This document shows positions 52,934-61,937 of a DNA stretch of 64,000 nucleotides, piece by piece. Within the stretch, counting starts at the first letter, position 1; every line of letters begins with the position of its first letter. The stretch spans positions 16,218 through 80,217 of the forward strand of contig JAUNFA010000007.1 of assembly GCA_030525285.1 (NCBI GenBank), written 5' to 3'. A program made the translations under genes and the position numbers. The stretch comes from Bacillota bacterium (GTDB lineage Bacteria; Bacillota; Clostridia; Peptostreptococcales; Anaerovoracaceae). The notes beneath the pieces are model-generated. The model searched no databases. It was not told where the DNA came from and worked only from the letters and a program-made list of their open reading frames with translations.

Positions 52934-54427
52934 CTATGCTGCAGTTGCCTTCTTGTTGTTGAGTTTCTTTATTACGAGAAGTAATGCAATGACAACAACG
53001 ATACCGAACGGCAGACATATTGCCGCACTCTTTACTATTCCTGCAAGAATATATGTCACGAATGAAATCGATGCTACTGTAAGTGCATATGGCAACTGAG
53101 TTGATACGTGTTCAACGTGATCACACTGTGCTCCGGCAGAGGACATAATTGTTGTATCTGAAATTGGTGAGCAGTGGTCACCGCAAACAGCACCTGCCAT
53201 ACATGCTGAAATTGAAATAATCATCATCTGAGGGTCTGTACCCTGGAATATGCTTACTACAATAGGAATAAGTATTCCGAAAGTTCCCCATGATGTTCCT
53301 GTTGAGAATCCCAGGAAACATGCGATCACGAAGATGATTGCAGGCAACAGGAATGCGAAACTCTGTGCATTGCTCGCTACGATCTCACTTACGAACTCTC
53401 TTGCACCCAGACTGTCTGTCATTGCCTTCAGTGTCCATGCGAATGTAAGAATCAGGATGGCAGGAACCATTGCATTGAAGCCCTCAACAAAACATGACAT
53501 GCTGTCCTTGAAGCTGATTACTCTTCTTAACAGCAGGTAAATGATTGTAATTACCATTGAAACACTTGATCCGATAACAAGACCAACTGAAGAATTACTG
53601 TTGGCAAATGCGGTTACGAAATCTTCTCCAGAGAAGAATCCGCCTGTGTAAACCATTCCGCATACACATGCGATTATAAGTATGATAATAGGTAATACAA
53701 GGTCGATTACCTTTCCCTTTGCCAGATTCTCGTCCTTTGTTTCTTCCTTCTCTGTAAGAATCTCAGCTATCGCTTCTCTTTCATCTCTGGCCATTGGACC
53801 GTAATCAACTTTTGTAATTACGATTCCAATCATAAATACCAGTGTGAGCAGTGCGTAGAAGTTGTACGGAATTGCATTTACGAAGAGTGACAGTCCATCT
53901 TCTCCATCTACAAAACCTGTTACTGCTGCTGCCCATGATGAAATAGGTGCGATAATGCATATTGGTGCTGCAGTTGAGTCAATCAGGTATGCCAGTTTAG
54001 CTCTTGAAACATTGTGTGCACGGGCAACCGGTGTCATTACACTTCCTACAGTAAGACAGTTGAAATAGTCATCAATAAAAATTATGCATCCCAGCAGAAT
54101 TGTAACGAGCTGTGCTCCAACACGACCCTTGATATGAGTCATTGCCCATTTTCCGAAGGCTGCAGAACCGCCTGCCTTGTTAAGCAGGCAAACCATTCCG
54201 CCAAGAAGTACCAGGAATATGATGATACCCACGTTTCCGCTATCGGAAAGCATTGTAATGAAACCATCATTAAGAATATGATTCATCGCATCGACTGGAT
54301 GTCCTCCTGCGAAGAAGAATCCTCCGATTGCAATACCTATGAATAATGAGCTGTACACTTCTTTTGTTATGAGTGCCAGAATAATGGCTACAAGAGGTGG
54401 TACAAGCGCCCAAAAAGTTCCAATCAT
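52934..54427 (-). CDS. NhaC family Na+/H+ antiporter-type transporter (second)
   Basis: About 497 residues with about 12 hydrophobic segments. NhaC-family blocks are FIDDYFNCLTVGSVMTPV, LIDSTAAPICIIAPISSWAA, GFSTGTSWGTFGILIPIV and CGDHCSPISDTTIMSSAGAQCDHVEHV. It is longer than, and of a different subgroup from, the NhaC protein at 24555. These carriers exchange Na+ for H+ or amino acid derivatives. The ATG at 54427 has AGGAG 10 bases upstream. The promoter lies in a dyad (54453-54507). Confidence 0.85.
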   Translation of the reverse strand: MIGTFWALVPPLVAIILALITKEVYSSLFIGIAIGGFFFAGGHPVDAMNHILNDGFITMLSDSGNVGIIIFLVLLGGMVCLLNKAGGSAAFGKWAMTHIKGRVGAQLVTILLGCIIFIDDYFNCLTVGSVMTPVARAHNVSRAKLAYLIDSTAAPICIIAPISSWAAAVTGFVDGEDGLSLFVNAIPYNFYALLTLVFMIGIVITKVDYGPMARDEREAIAEILTEKEETKDENLAKGKVIDLVLPIIILIIACVCGMVYTGGFFSGEDFVTAFANSNSSVGLVIGSSVSMVITIIYLLLRRVISFKDSMSCFVEGFNAMVPAILILTFAWTLKAMTDSLGAREFVSEIVASNAQSFAFLLPAIIFVIACFLGFSTGTSWGTFGILIPIVVSIFQGTDPQMMIISISACMAGAVCGDHCSPISDTTIMSSAGAQCDHVEHVSTQLPYALTVASISFVTYILAGIVKSAAICLPFGIVVVIALLLVIKKLNNKKATAA

Positions 54428-54452
54428 AACTATATTTCTCCTCTCAAAAAAT

Positions 54453-54507
54453 AACAATGTAATTTGTAATGCTTTACAATTCTACATTGTTATCTTTAAT
54501 CTATCAA
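54453..54507 (-). promoter_or_regulatory. nhaC-type promoter with dyad over -10
   Basis: Reverse strand TTGATA (54502-54507), 17-base spacer, TAGAAT (54479-54484), preceded by TG. The -10 lies inside an imperfect inverted repeat, AACAATGTA (54453-54461) with TACATTGTT (54483-54491), suggesting operator control; the same repeat could also act as a terminator for the upstream gene since TTTTTT follows. Confidence 0.55.
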
Positions 54508-54592
54508 TCTTTAGTTGCTGTTTATGGCTATTGATTTGCTATTTATCTTGCTAACTTTAGTCCTGCCGCAACCAGCCAGTTCATATCCACCT

Positions 54593-55555
54593 TTAAATAT
54601 TGTAATACCAGGTGTCGCTCTGCAGCAGATCATTCACATATCGTGTTTTCTTATCTCCGTTCCTGTATTCAAGTTCCTGGTTCTTGGCAGTCACTACCGT
54701 ATCTTTCGGAATTGAACTTGTAATGAACACGTTACCTCCGATAATGCAATTCTCGCCGATTACCGTATTCCCGCCCAGTACCGACGCACCTGAATAAATC
54801 GTTACATTGTCCTCGATTGTAGGGTGTCTCTGTATACCGTGAAGTTTCTGACCGGCCTTAGTCGAAAGAGCTCCCAGCGTAACCCCCTGATACAGTTTGA
54901 CATGCTCGCCTATTACCGTAGTTTCACCTATTACAACTCCTGTGCAATGGTCAATAAAGAAATATTTGCCCATTGTAGCCCCCGGATGAATGTCCGTACC
55001 TGTCTCTGAATGAGCATACTCTGTCATGAGACGTGGCAGTACAGGTACCTTCATTAAATAAAGCTCGTGCGCAAGTCTTGCCACTGTAATTACAAACATG
55101 CCCGGATATGCCAGAATTACCTCTTCTTTACTTCCTGCAGCCGGGTCACCGTCAAATGCTGCCTGAAGATCCGTATCAACATATTCTCTTATTACCGGAA
55201 GTTTCTCAAAAAACTTCTTGCAAATGACATATGCCCGTTCGTCGGCATCTTCACGGCTCAGTCTGTTTCCTTCACGATTAAAGTTAAGTGCCAGGGAAAC
55301 CTGCTTGTGCAGTCTGTAAAATATGTCCTCTGTTACTGCCGCAAAGTTCAGATTAGCATTGTAGATTCTGAAGGTTTTGTCTCTGAAATATCCCGGAAAC
55401 ACGATTTGCAGCAATCTATGTACCAAATCCTGAATTTCTGCTTTATCAGGCTTGTTGTACATATCAATGTGATCTATGAATTTTTCATTTTTATAATCTT
55501 TGAGCAGAGTCTCTACAATTTTTCCCACCTCTGCTTCAGGTTTGAACCTATTCAT
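54593..55555 (-). CDS. Serine O-acetyltransferase (CysE/EpsC-like)
   Basis: A 320-residue left-handed beta-helix acetyltransferase. The helical N-terminal domain (residues 1-185) is followed by hexapeptide repeats with the active-site histidine segment FIDHCTGVVIGETTVIGE and KLYQGVTLGALS. It makes O-acetylserine for cysteine synthesis. Length is near that of EpsC-type proteins rather than short CysE. The promoter at 55591-55619 is followed by a palindrome, so regulation by sulfur status is plausible. GAGG lies before the ATG. Confidence 0.9.
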   Translation of the reverse strand: MNRFKPEAEVGKIVETLLKDYKNEKFIDHIDMYNKPDKAEIQDLVHRLLQIVFPGYFRDKTFRIYNANLNFAAVTEDIFYRLHKQVSLALNFNREGNRLSREDADERAYVICKKFFEKLPVIREYVDTDLQAAFDGDPAAGSKEEVILAYPGMFVITVARLAHELYLMKVPVLPRLMTEYAHSETGTDIHPGATMGKYFFIDHCTGVVIGETTVIGEHVKLYQGVTLGALSTKAGQKLHGIQRHPTIEDNVTIYSGASVLGGNTVIGENCIIGGNVFITSSIPKDTVVTAKNQELEYRNGDKKTRYVNDLLQSDTWYYNI

Positions 55556-55580
55556 GTTTCATGCACCTCTATTCCTACAA

Positions 55581-55619
55581 TCTACGTAGAATTATACACT
55601 CTATTTATGCGAATTACAA
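55581..55619 (-). promoter_or_regulatory. Serine acetyltransferase promoter and palindrome
   Basis: Reverse strand TTGTAA (55614-55619), 17-base spacer, TATAAT (55591-55596) with upstream TG. The palindrome TCTACGTAGA (55581-55590) sits directly at the transcript start and may be an operator. Confidence 0.65.
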
Positions 55620-55673
55620 GCAGACACTAACCGGTCTTACGGATGCTGCATCATTCACGGCCATCAGATAACT

Positions 55674-56849
55674 TTACAGCAGTTCACCCAGCTTACCCAG
55701 TCTCCTTATGACTTCTTCAAGAGTCTCCTTGCGACGTGCAAAATGAAGTCTGATAAAGTTGTTCACTTCCTCTCTGAAGAAGCTGGATCCGGGAACCGCA
55801 GCTACACCTATATTCACTATAAGCCACTCACAGAATTCAAGATCGCTCATATCTTTGAATTGAGGCAATGTCATAAAGTCACTGATGTCCACCATTATGA
55901 AATACGTTCCATCTGGGACATTGTGCTTAAGGCCGATATTATCAAGACCTTCGCAGAAAAAGTCACGTTTCTCTCTGTAAAGCCGGTTGAGTTCATTATA
56001 GTAGGATTCAGGCAGATTAAGACCTGCACATGCTGCTTCCTGCAGTGGTGCAGGCGCACCCACCGTGAGAAAATCATGCACCTTTCTTATCCCCTCGATT
56101 ACATTTTCAGGCCCCACTGTGTACCCCAGACGCCATCCTGTAATTGAATATGTTTTGCTCAGGGAATTACATGTAATAACGTGTTCCCACATATCCGGAA
56201 GCGCGGCCATATATACGTGTTCTGCCGGTTCGTATACCAGATGCTCGTATACCTCATCTGTTACCGCGAAGGCATCATACTTAATGCAGAGTTCTCCTAT
56301 TGCCATCAGTTCTTCACGTGTAAACACCTTGCCGCAGGGATTTGACGGGTTGCAGATAACAATCGCTTTAGCACCTGCCTTAAAACCTTCCTCTATAAGG
56401 CTGATATCAAAATCATATTCAGGAGGGATCAGTGGAATATATATAGGTTCAGCTCCTGACAGAATAGCATCGGCACTGTAGTTCTCATAAAAAGGCGAAA
56501 AAACCATGACCTTATCACCTGGATTTACAATTGTCATCATAGTTGCCATCATGGCTTCTGTGCCGCCACATGTAACACAAATCTGCGTCTCAGGATTTAT
56601 GTTCATTCCCATTGTTTGACCCTGCTTATGGGCAATTGCTTCAAGAATATTCGGATTCCCATAGGTTACCGAATACTGATGCGGTCCTTCGTATGACACC
56701 TCCGCAAGTCTTTCCATCAGTTCCTTTGGCGGGTCGAAATCAGGAAATCCCTGAGATAAATTTATAGCCCCATGTTCATCACTTATTCGTGTCATTCTTC
56801 TAATTACCGAGTCTGTGAATTCGCCTACTCTTTTGCTTAATTCCGGCAT
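55674..56849 (-). CDS. Class I/II PLP aminotransferase
   Basis: A 391-residue fold-type I aminotransferase: INLSQGFPDFDPP near the start, CNPSNPCGKVFTREEL, DEVYEHLVYE, the PLP lysine in CNSLSKTYSITGWRLGY, and the terminal arginine in FIRLHFARR. The SQGFPDF start resembles kynurenine/glutamine/methionine-type aminotransferases. Exact amino donor not identifiable. It is followed on its own transcript by the intergenic region before the serine acetyltransferase gene. Confidence 0.9.
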   Translation of the reverse strand: MPELSKRVGEFTDSVIRRMTRISDEHGAINLSQGFPDFDPPKELMERLAEVSYEGPHQYSVTYGNPNILEAIAHKQGQTMGMNINPETQICVTCGGTEAMMATMMTIVNPGDKVMVFSPFYENYSADAILSGAEPIYIPLIPPEYDFDISLIEEGFKAGAKAIVICNPSNPCGKVFTREELMAIGELCIKYDAFAVTDEVYEHLVYEPAEHVYMAALPDMWEHVITCNSLSKTYSITGWRLGYTVGPENVIEGIRKVHDFLTVGAPAPLQEAACAGLNLPESYYNELNRLYREKRDFFCEGLDNIGLKHNVPDGTYFIMVDISDFMTLPQFKDMSDLEFCEWLIVNIGVAAVPGSSFFREEVNNFIRLHFARRKETLEEVIRRLGKLGELL

Positions 56850-56864
56850 CTTTTCCTCCTAAAT

Positions 56865-56902
56865 AAGAGAGCTTGGAGTTCAAACAAACCCTAAGCTCTC
56901 TT
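56865..56902 (-). terminator. Terminator after thioredoxin gene
   Basis: AAGAGAGCTT (56865-56874) and AAGCTCTCTT (56893-56902) form a perfect 10-bp stem with short T run on the reverse strand. Confidence 0.75.
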
Positions 56903-56920
56903 CCCTTCGTTACGATATGA

Positions 56921-57232
56921 TTACAGCCCCAAAGCCTTAACAATTTCCTCTTTTGGTCTGAATCCCACTACAGAATTGACAATTTCTCCATTTGACATAA
57001 CTACAAGGAGCGGGATGCTTGCAACCTGGAATTTCATTGCCAGCGCTCTCTCTTCATCCACATTTACCTTGCACACTTTGATATCCTCATGCTCAGCCGC
57101 GATTTCTTCAAGTACAGGACCTATCATCTGACACGGACCACACCATGTTGCCCAGAAATCAATGACTACCTTGCAATTGGACTTAAGCACTTCCTGCTCG
57201 AAATTATCCTTTGTTATCTTGACAATATTCAT
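56921..57232 (-). CDS. trxA: Thioredoxin
   Basis: A 103-residue canonical thioredoxin with the active site WATWCGPCQM (residues 28-37), cis-proline in ASIPLLVV and the ending GxxxxxEIVKAL. It lies directly after a gene for a small ferredoxin-thioredoxin-reductase-like protein, 13 bases apart, suggesting that this pair works together: the reductase would pass ferredoxin electrons to this thioredoxin. Confidence 0.95.
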   Translation of the reverse strand: MNIVKITKDNFEQEVLKSNCKVVIDFWATWCGPCQMIGPVLEEIAAEHEDIKVCKVNVDEERALAMKFQVASIPLLVVMSNGEIVNSVVGFRPKEEIVKALGL

Positions 57233-57245
57233 ACTGTGCCCCTTT

Positions 57246-57443
57246 CTACTTTTCTTTGTAATATAACATGCAATGACAGTATCCTTCGAATTCAGGATCT
57301 GCTATCTGCTCCTTGAACTCAGTGCACATACAGACGGTATCCGGTGTCATTTCCAACTTGCACGGGCAATGACCGTCCTTCATCTTGAGTCCTTCTCTGA
57401 TTCTCTGTACCAGCTCTGCATCTGTATTAACTCTTATCTTCAT
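57246..57443 (-). CDS. Ferredoxin-thioredoxin reductase catalytic-chain-like protein
   Basis: A 65-residue protein with cysteine pattern CPC, CMC, CHC (HCPCKLE; VCMCTEF; YCHCMLYY), the arrangement that in plant/cyanobacterial FTR beta chain binds the [4Fe-4S] cluster and the redox disulfide. At 65 residues it is shorter than the plant catalytic chain of about 110, and no variable (alpha) chain gene is seen. It is next to trxA, so it very likely reduces this thioredoxin with ferredoxin electrons. GGCAT... spacing gives no clear Shine-Dalgarno except GGAGG 6 bases before the ATG. Confidence 0.8.
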   Translation of the reverse strand: MKIRVNTDAELVQRIREGLKMKDGHCPCKLEMTPDTVCMCTEFKEQIADPEFEGYCHCMLYYKEK

Positions 57444-57497
57444 AATGCATGCCTCCTGTCACAAATCCGAAGTGATAAGCTTCAGCGTATATAACTG

Positions 57498-59780
57498 TTA
57501 TATTCTATTATAATTGATAAGGCAACCCTTGAGAATTATTTCTCTTTCATCGTCAGTAAGTTCTCCAAGCTCCAAGTTGAACGGTTTCATTTCATCCTGA
57601 CCTACAACGTATGCTGGAATTACTGTAAGCTTATCTGTAATCGCCTTGCGTATTTCAGGAACGAAAATGTAATCTCCGTTAGCGAAAGGCAAATCACCTG
57701 ATGGAATGATAAATGGAATCATTCCCCAGTTAATAAGGTTGGAACGATATCTCTTGGTTGCATATTCATTGGCAATATTCGCCCATCCGCCAAGAACCTT
57801 CTGACATGATGCTGCCTGTTCTCTTGCTGAACCGTCACCAGGCTTGATTGCGAATATAGTACTTCCAACGCCCATATTTGACCCTTCAACCTTTGGATAA
57901 GTTTCGTGAACTTTCTCTATTACAGCCTTGAATTCCGGAAGAGCTTCTGCCGGATCTAATTTGTTTTCAACAGCCTTCTGCGCTGCCTGAACTTCCTTGG
58001 CTCTGCCTACATAAGCCGGATCCTTTCTTGAAAGTGTGAACTCCGCAAGACCGAGAGGATTTGATCTATATGAAGACGTCTCTCCTGACGGAATCAGCTC
58101 GTCCGTTGTTGTCACAGGATCGTGTATCTCTGCTACAACCTTGAGGAAGAGGTTCTCAGGAAGAGCACTCATTTCAGGCCAATCCTTGATATTCGGACCG
58201 AACTTGATATCAACTGACGGATCCGCTTTACCCTTTGAATCAAATACCCTGTTCTCATATATTTCACTGTCGAAGAAATATTTAGGTGCCTTGATTTCGC
58301 AGTCAATTTCTGTTGCTGAAGTCAGATATCCCTTGTTTGCTGCAGTTGCTGCAATGGATCTGGCATCCATAAGTGCTACTGACGAAATTTGTCCGTTCTG
58401 TAGCTTTGATCCCTCTCTGTTTGGAAAATTCCTTGTTGAATGTCTGATACTGAACGCATTATTGGCAGGAGTATCTCCAGCACCGAAGCAAGGTCCGCAG
58501 AATGCTGTCTTCATGATTCCACCTGACTGAATGATCTTCATGGCTGCACCATTCTTCATCAGTTCCATGTAAATCGGTGTACTTGCAGGGTATACACTGA
58601 GAGTAAACTCATCGGCACCGATATACTTACCGTCAAGAATATCAGCAGCCGCGCATATATTTTCGAAACCACCGCCTGCACATCCTGCGATAATTCCCTG
58701 CTCTACATAGAGCTTGCCGTTTCTCACCTTGTCTCTCAATGAGAAGTCAACCTGTCCATCGAGGCTTACAAGAGCTCTCTGCTCAACATCTGCCAGAATA
58801 TCCCCCAGATTATGCTGTACCTCTTCAATGGTGTATGCATTGCTTGGATGGAAAGGCATGGCGATCATTGGTCTAATTTCGCTAAGATTAATCTCAACAC
58901 AGCCGTCATAGTATGCCACTCTGGCAGGCTTCATTTCCTTGTAATCTTCTGCTCTGCCGTGAATGCTGTACCACTCTTCAATCTGCTCATCAGTTACCCA
59001 TATAGATGAAAGACACGTGGTTTCAGTTGTCATCACATCTACACCGATTCTGAAATCTGCACTCATTGATGCGACACCCGGCCCTACGAATTCCATAACC
59101 TTGTTGTTGACGTATCCGTTTTTGAACACCTTTTCTATTATTGCCAGTGCCACGTCCTGAGGGCCGACACCGGGAACAGGAGCACCGGTAAGGTGAATTG
59201 CCACAACTCCCGGCATGTTAATGTCATATGTCTGATTAAGCAGCTGCTTAACAAGTTCCGGTCCGCCTTCTCCCATTGCCATAGTACCCAGAGCACCATA
59301 GCGTGTATGCGAATCTGATCCGAGAATCATCTGACCTCCGCCTGCCAGCATTTCTCTGGCATACTGATGAATTACAGCCTGATGAGGCGGAACATATACA
59401 CCGCCGTACTTCTTTGCACAGCTAAGTCCAAACATGTGGTCGTCTTCATTAATTGTGCCGCCAACAGCACAAAGACTGTTGTGACAGTTAGTCAGAACAT
59501 ACGGAATCGGGAATTTCTCAAGTCCTGATGCTCTGGCAGTCTGAATAATCCCCACGAAAGTAATGTCATGAGAAGTCATTTTGTCAAATTTAATCTGAAG
59601 TTTTGACATATTGTCTGAAGTATTGTGTGCCTCCAGAATGCCGTATGCCATCGTACCCTTGGCAGCTTCCGCCTTATCTGCAGCAATTCCCTGCTGGGCC
59701 AGTTTAGCGGCGGCATCTCTGTCATCTTCAACAAGCTGTACCCCGTCAATAAGGTACACACCATTATCATATAATTTCAT
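57498..59780 (-). CDS. Aconitase-family hydratase, YbhJ-like
   Basis: A 760-residue protein, length as in E. coli YbhJ. It has aconitase-superfamily blocks: [35 protein letters not shown], and [21 protein letters not shown]. The cysteines that could hold the [4Fe-4S] cluster are in TNCHNSLC and [12 protein letters not shown]. Substrate unknown; family members hydrate or dehydrate hydroxy-acids. The promoter at 59828-59856 stands between it and the divergent acyl-CoA dehydrogenase. GGAGG precedes the ATG. The FTR/Trx pair follows and may protect the cluster or redox state. Confidence 0.85.
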   Translation of the reverse strand: MKLYDNGVYLIDGVQLVEDDRDAAAKLAQQGIAADKAEAAKGTMAYGILEAHNTSDNMSKLQIKFDKMTSHDITFVGIIQTARASGLEKFPIPYVLTNCHNSLCAVGGTINEDDHMFGLSCAKKYGGVYVPPHQAVIHQYAREMLAGGGQMILGSDSHTRYGALGTMAMGEGGPELVKQLLNQTYDINMPGVVAIHLTGAPVPGVGPQDVALAIIEKVFKNGYVNNKVMEFVGPGVASMSADFRIGVDVMTTETTCLSSIWVTDEQIEEWYSIHGRAEDYKEMKPARVAYYDGCVEINLSEIRPMIAMPFHPSNAYTIEEVQHNLGDILADVEQRALVSLDGQVDFSLRDKVRNGKLYVEQGIIAGCAGGGFENICAAADILDGKYIGADEFTLSVYPASTPIYMELMKNGAAMKIIQSGGIMKTAFCGPCFGAGDTPANNAFSIRHSTRNFPNREGSKLQNGQISSVALMDARSIAATAANKGYLTSATEIDCEIKAPKYFFDSEIYENRVFDSKGKADPSVDIKFGPNIKDWPEMSALPENLFLKVVAEIHDPVTTTDELIPSGETSSYRSNPLGLAEFTLSRKDPAYVGRAKEVQAAQKAVENKLDPAEALPEFKAVIEKVHETYPKVEGSNMGVGSTIFAIKPGDGSAREQAASCQKVLGGWANIANEYATKRYRSNLINWGMIPFIIPSGDLPFANGDYIFVPEIRKAITDKLTVIPAYVVGQDEMKPFNLELGELTDDEREIILKGCLINYNRI

Positions 59781-59827
59781 GTAATCGAACCTCCTATTAC
59801 ATATTTATTTCTCATTTTTACATAATA

Positions 59828-59856
59828 ATTATAGCCATGCCCTTAAGATAAATCAA
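59828..59856 (-). promoter_or_regulatory. Promoter of aconitase-family hydratase gene
   Basis: Reverse strand TTGATT (59851-59856), 17-base spacer, TATAAT (59828-59833). Confidence 0.8.
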
Positions 59857-59869
59857 CATGCTTGTATTC

Positions 59870-59879
59870 TTGTATACAA
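59870..59879. promoter_or_regulatory. Palindrome TTGTATACAA, possible GntR-type operator
   Basis: A perfect 10-bp palindrome lying between the divergent hydratase and bcd promoters. It resembles GntR-family half-sites. A related GTATTC partial copy stands just before it. No regulator gene lies nearby. Confidence 0.45.
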
Positions 59880-59970
59880 TCTCTTTGCCAGCTTATCCTA
59901 TTCCAAAGCATCCTCCTTTGATGTAGAATAATTAAAGTTTAAGTCATTGAAAAATGCAGGAGGGGACGTT

Positions 59971-61107
59971 ATGAATTTCCAGCTTAATGAAGAAGAACAA
60001 TTTGTAATAAAAACCATACGTGATTTTGCTGACAATCAGGTTAAACCCATTGCCGCAGAAATCGACGAAAACCACAGATTTCCCGAGGAAACCGTGAAAA
60101 AAATGTCGGAAATCGGCATTATGGGCATTCCTTTTCCTAAAGAATATGGTGGCGCCGGCGGCAACTATCTCTCATACTATCTTACAGTTGAAGAGCTTGC
60201 CAAAGCCTGCGCATCAACGGCAGTAATATGCTCCGCTCACACCTCACTTGCCACATGGCCTATTTACCGTTTTGGCAGCGAGGAACAGAAGCGAAAGTAC
60301 TTGCCAGACATGACATCTGGTCAAAGGCTTGGTGCTTTCTGTCTCACAGAACCTAATGCCGGAACAGACTCGGCGAAACAGGAAACAAGAGCTGTACTCG
60401 ACGGAGACGAATACATTCTTAATGGTATCAAAACCTTTATCACAAACGGCGGCGTTGCAGACGTTTTTATTGTATTCGCCATGACCGACAGAACCAAGAA
60501 AAACAAAGGAATTTCAGCATTTATTGTAGAAAAGGATGATCCGGGATTTTTCGCAGGGCGAAATGAACGCAAGATGGGCATTTGTGCTTCTTCAACTGTC
60601 AGCCTCACCTTTAAAAACTGCAGAATTCCCAAAGACCGTCTCCTTGGTCAGGAGGGCAAGGGCTTCAAAATCGCAATGATGACCCTTGACGGAGGTCGAA
60701 TCGGGATTGCAGCCCAGTCACTTGGTATTGCAGAAGCAGCCTTCGATGAGGCCCTCAACTATCTCAAAACTCGTAAACAGTTTGGTGGACCACTGTCCAG
60801 ACAGCAGGCACTTCAGTTCGGAATGGCCGAACTGAAAACCGAAATCGAAGCGACACGTGCACTTATTTATATGGCAATCGACCTTAAACAGCGCGGTCTG
60901 CCATATAGTAAATACGCATCAATGTGCAAGCTCAAGGCATCTGAAACCGCTATGCACGTTACTACTAAAGCAGTTCAATTTATGGCCGGATACGGATATT
61001 CCAAGGATTATCCCGTTGAGCGAATGATGCGCGATGCCAAGGTAACAGAGATATATGAGGGCACATCAGAGGTGCAGAAGCTGGTTATTTCAGGCAAGTT
61101 TATATAG
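59971..61107 (+). CDS. Acyl-CoA dehydrogenase, probably butyryl-CoA dehydrogenase
   Basis: A 378-residue flavoprotein. Family pieces are AFCLTEPNAGTDSAKQ, the FAD/substrate segment ITNGGVADVF, RKQFGGPLSRQQALQFGMAELKTEIEA, and the catalytic glutamate in VTEIYEGTSEVQKLVISG. Its length and the partner etfB/etfA genes match the butyryl-CoA dehydrogenase/ETF complex of butyrate-forming Clostridia, which bifurcates electrons from NADH to ferredoxin and crotonyl-CoA. The ATG at 59971 has GGAGGGG upstream. The promoter has an extended -10, TGTAGAAT (hexamer 59924-59929). Confidence 0.9.
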   Translation: MNFQLNEEEQFVIKTIRDFADNQVKPIAAEIDENHRFPEETVKKMSEIGIMGIPFPKEYGGAGGNYLSYYLTVEELAKACASTAVICSAHTSLATWPIYRFGSEEQKRKYLPDMTSGQRLGAFCLTEPNAGTDSAKQETRAVLDGDEYILNGIKTFITNGGVADVFIVFAMTDRTKKNKGISAFIVEKDDPGFFAGRNERKMGICASSTVSLTFKNCRIPKDRLLGQEGKGFKIAMMTLDGGRIGIAAQSLGIAEAAFDEALNYLKTRKQFGGPLSRQQALQFGMAELKTEIEATRALIYMAIDLKQRGLPYSKYASMCKLKASETAMHVTTKAVQFMAGYGYSKDYPVERMMRDAKVTEIYEGTSEVQKLVISGKFI

Positions 61108-61120
61108 ATGGAGGCGTGAA

Positions 61121-61927
61121 ATGTCATTTAATATTATAGTATGCGTCAAGCAGGTTCCTGACAGCGATAAGGTTAAAATTGATTCCAAAACCGGCTCTTT
61201 GATTCGCAAAGGTGTTCCCGGAATTCTCAATTCCGATGACAGAAATGCTCTTGAAGCAGCTCTTGCAATTAGGGACAACTTTGAAAATGTACACATTACA
61301 GCAGTAACCATGGGACCTCCTGCAAGCAGAGAAGTTCTTTTTGAGGCAATTGCAAAGGGTGCGGATGAAGGAATTCTGATCAACGATATCGCACTGGCAA
61401 ATTCAGACACTTTCGTCACCTCGACAGTACTCGAAAAAGCAATCACCAAATGGGCTTCGCTCAAGGGTGGGTATAACCTAATCATTGCAGGAAGAGAGTC
61501 TTCAGACGGCAATACCGCACAGGTGGGACCTCAGCTTGCCGAAAAACTGGGAATCCCTCAAATAACATATGTCTCGGACCTGGATGTGTCTGAGGATATG
61601 TCTATCATATCCGCTGTTCGCAGACTCGATGGGAGCACCGAAAATATAGAAGCCGATTTACCATGTCTCATAACTGTAACCAAGTATCTGAACACTCCAC
61701 GATACCCTAAAATGTGCAATATTTTCGGCGACAAAAATATTGTTGAATGGAATGCTGCAAGTCTTGGACTTGCCAGTGATTCCATAGGACTTGAAGGCTC
61801 CGAATCCGTTGTAATAAGCACATTTGCCATTAAGAATGAAAGTGTCGGTACCTTTATTGAAGGTCAGAACGGTACTGAACAGGCTATTAATCTGCTCAGT
61901 GAACTTCACCGCACACGCGTAATATAG
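61121..61927 (+). CDS. etfB: Electron transfer flavoprotein beta subunit
   Basis: A 268-residue canonical EtfB starting MSFNIIVCVKQVPDSDKV. Other pieces are DRNALEAALAIRD, AVTMGPPASREVL, GRESSDGNTAQVGPQLAEKL. Lies 13 bases after bcd with GGAGG before the ATG and shares its transcript. In clostridial Bcd/Etf complexes beta carries the bifurcating FAD. The ATG at 61121 is chosen because the upstream part of the frame is inside bcd. Confidence 0.93.
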   Translation: MSFNIIVCVKQVPDSDKVKIDSKTGSLIRKGVPGILNSDDRNALEAALAIRDNFENVHITAVTMGPPASREVLFEAIAKGADEGILINDIALANSDTFVTSTVLEKAITKWASLKGGYNLIIAGRESSDGNTAQVGPQLAEKLGIPQITYVSDLDVSEDMSIISAVRRLDGSTENIEADLPCLITVTKYLNTPRYPKMCNIFGDKNIVEWNAASLGLASDSIGLEGSESVVISTFAIKNESVGTFIEGQNGTEQAINLLSELHRTRVI

Positions 61928-61937
61928 GAGGCATGAA

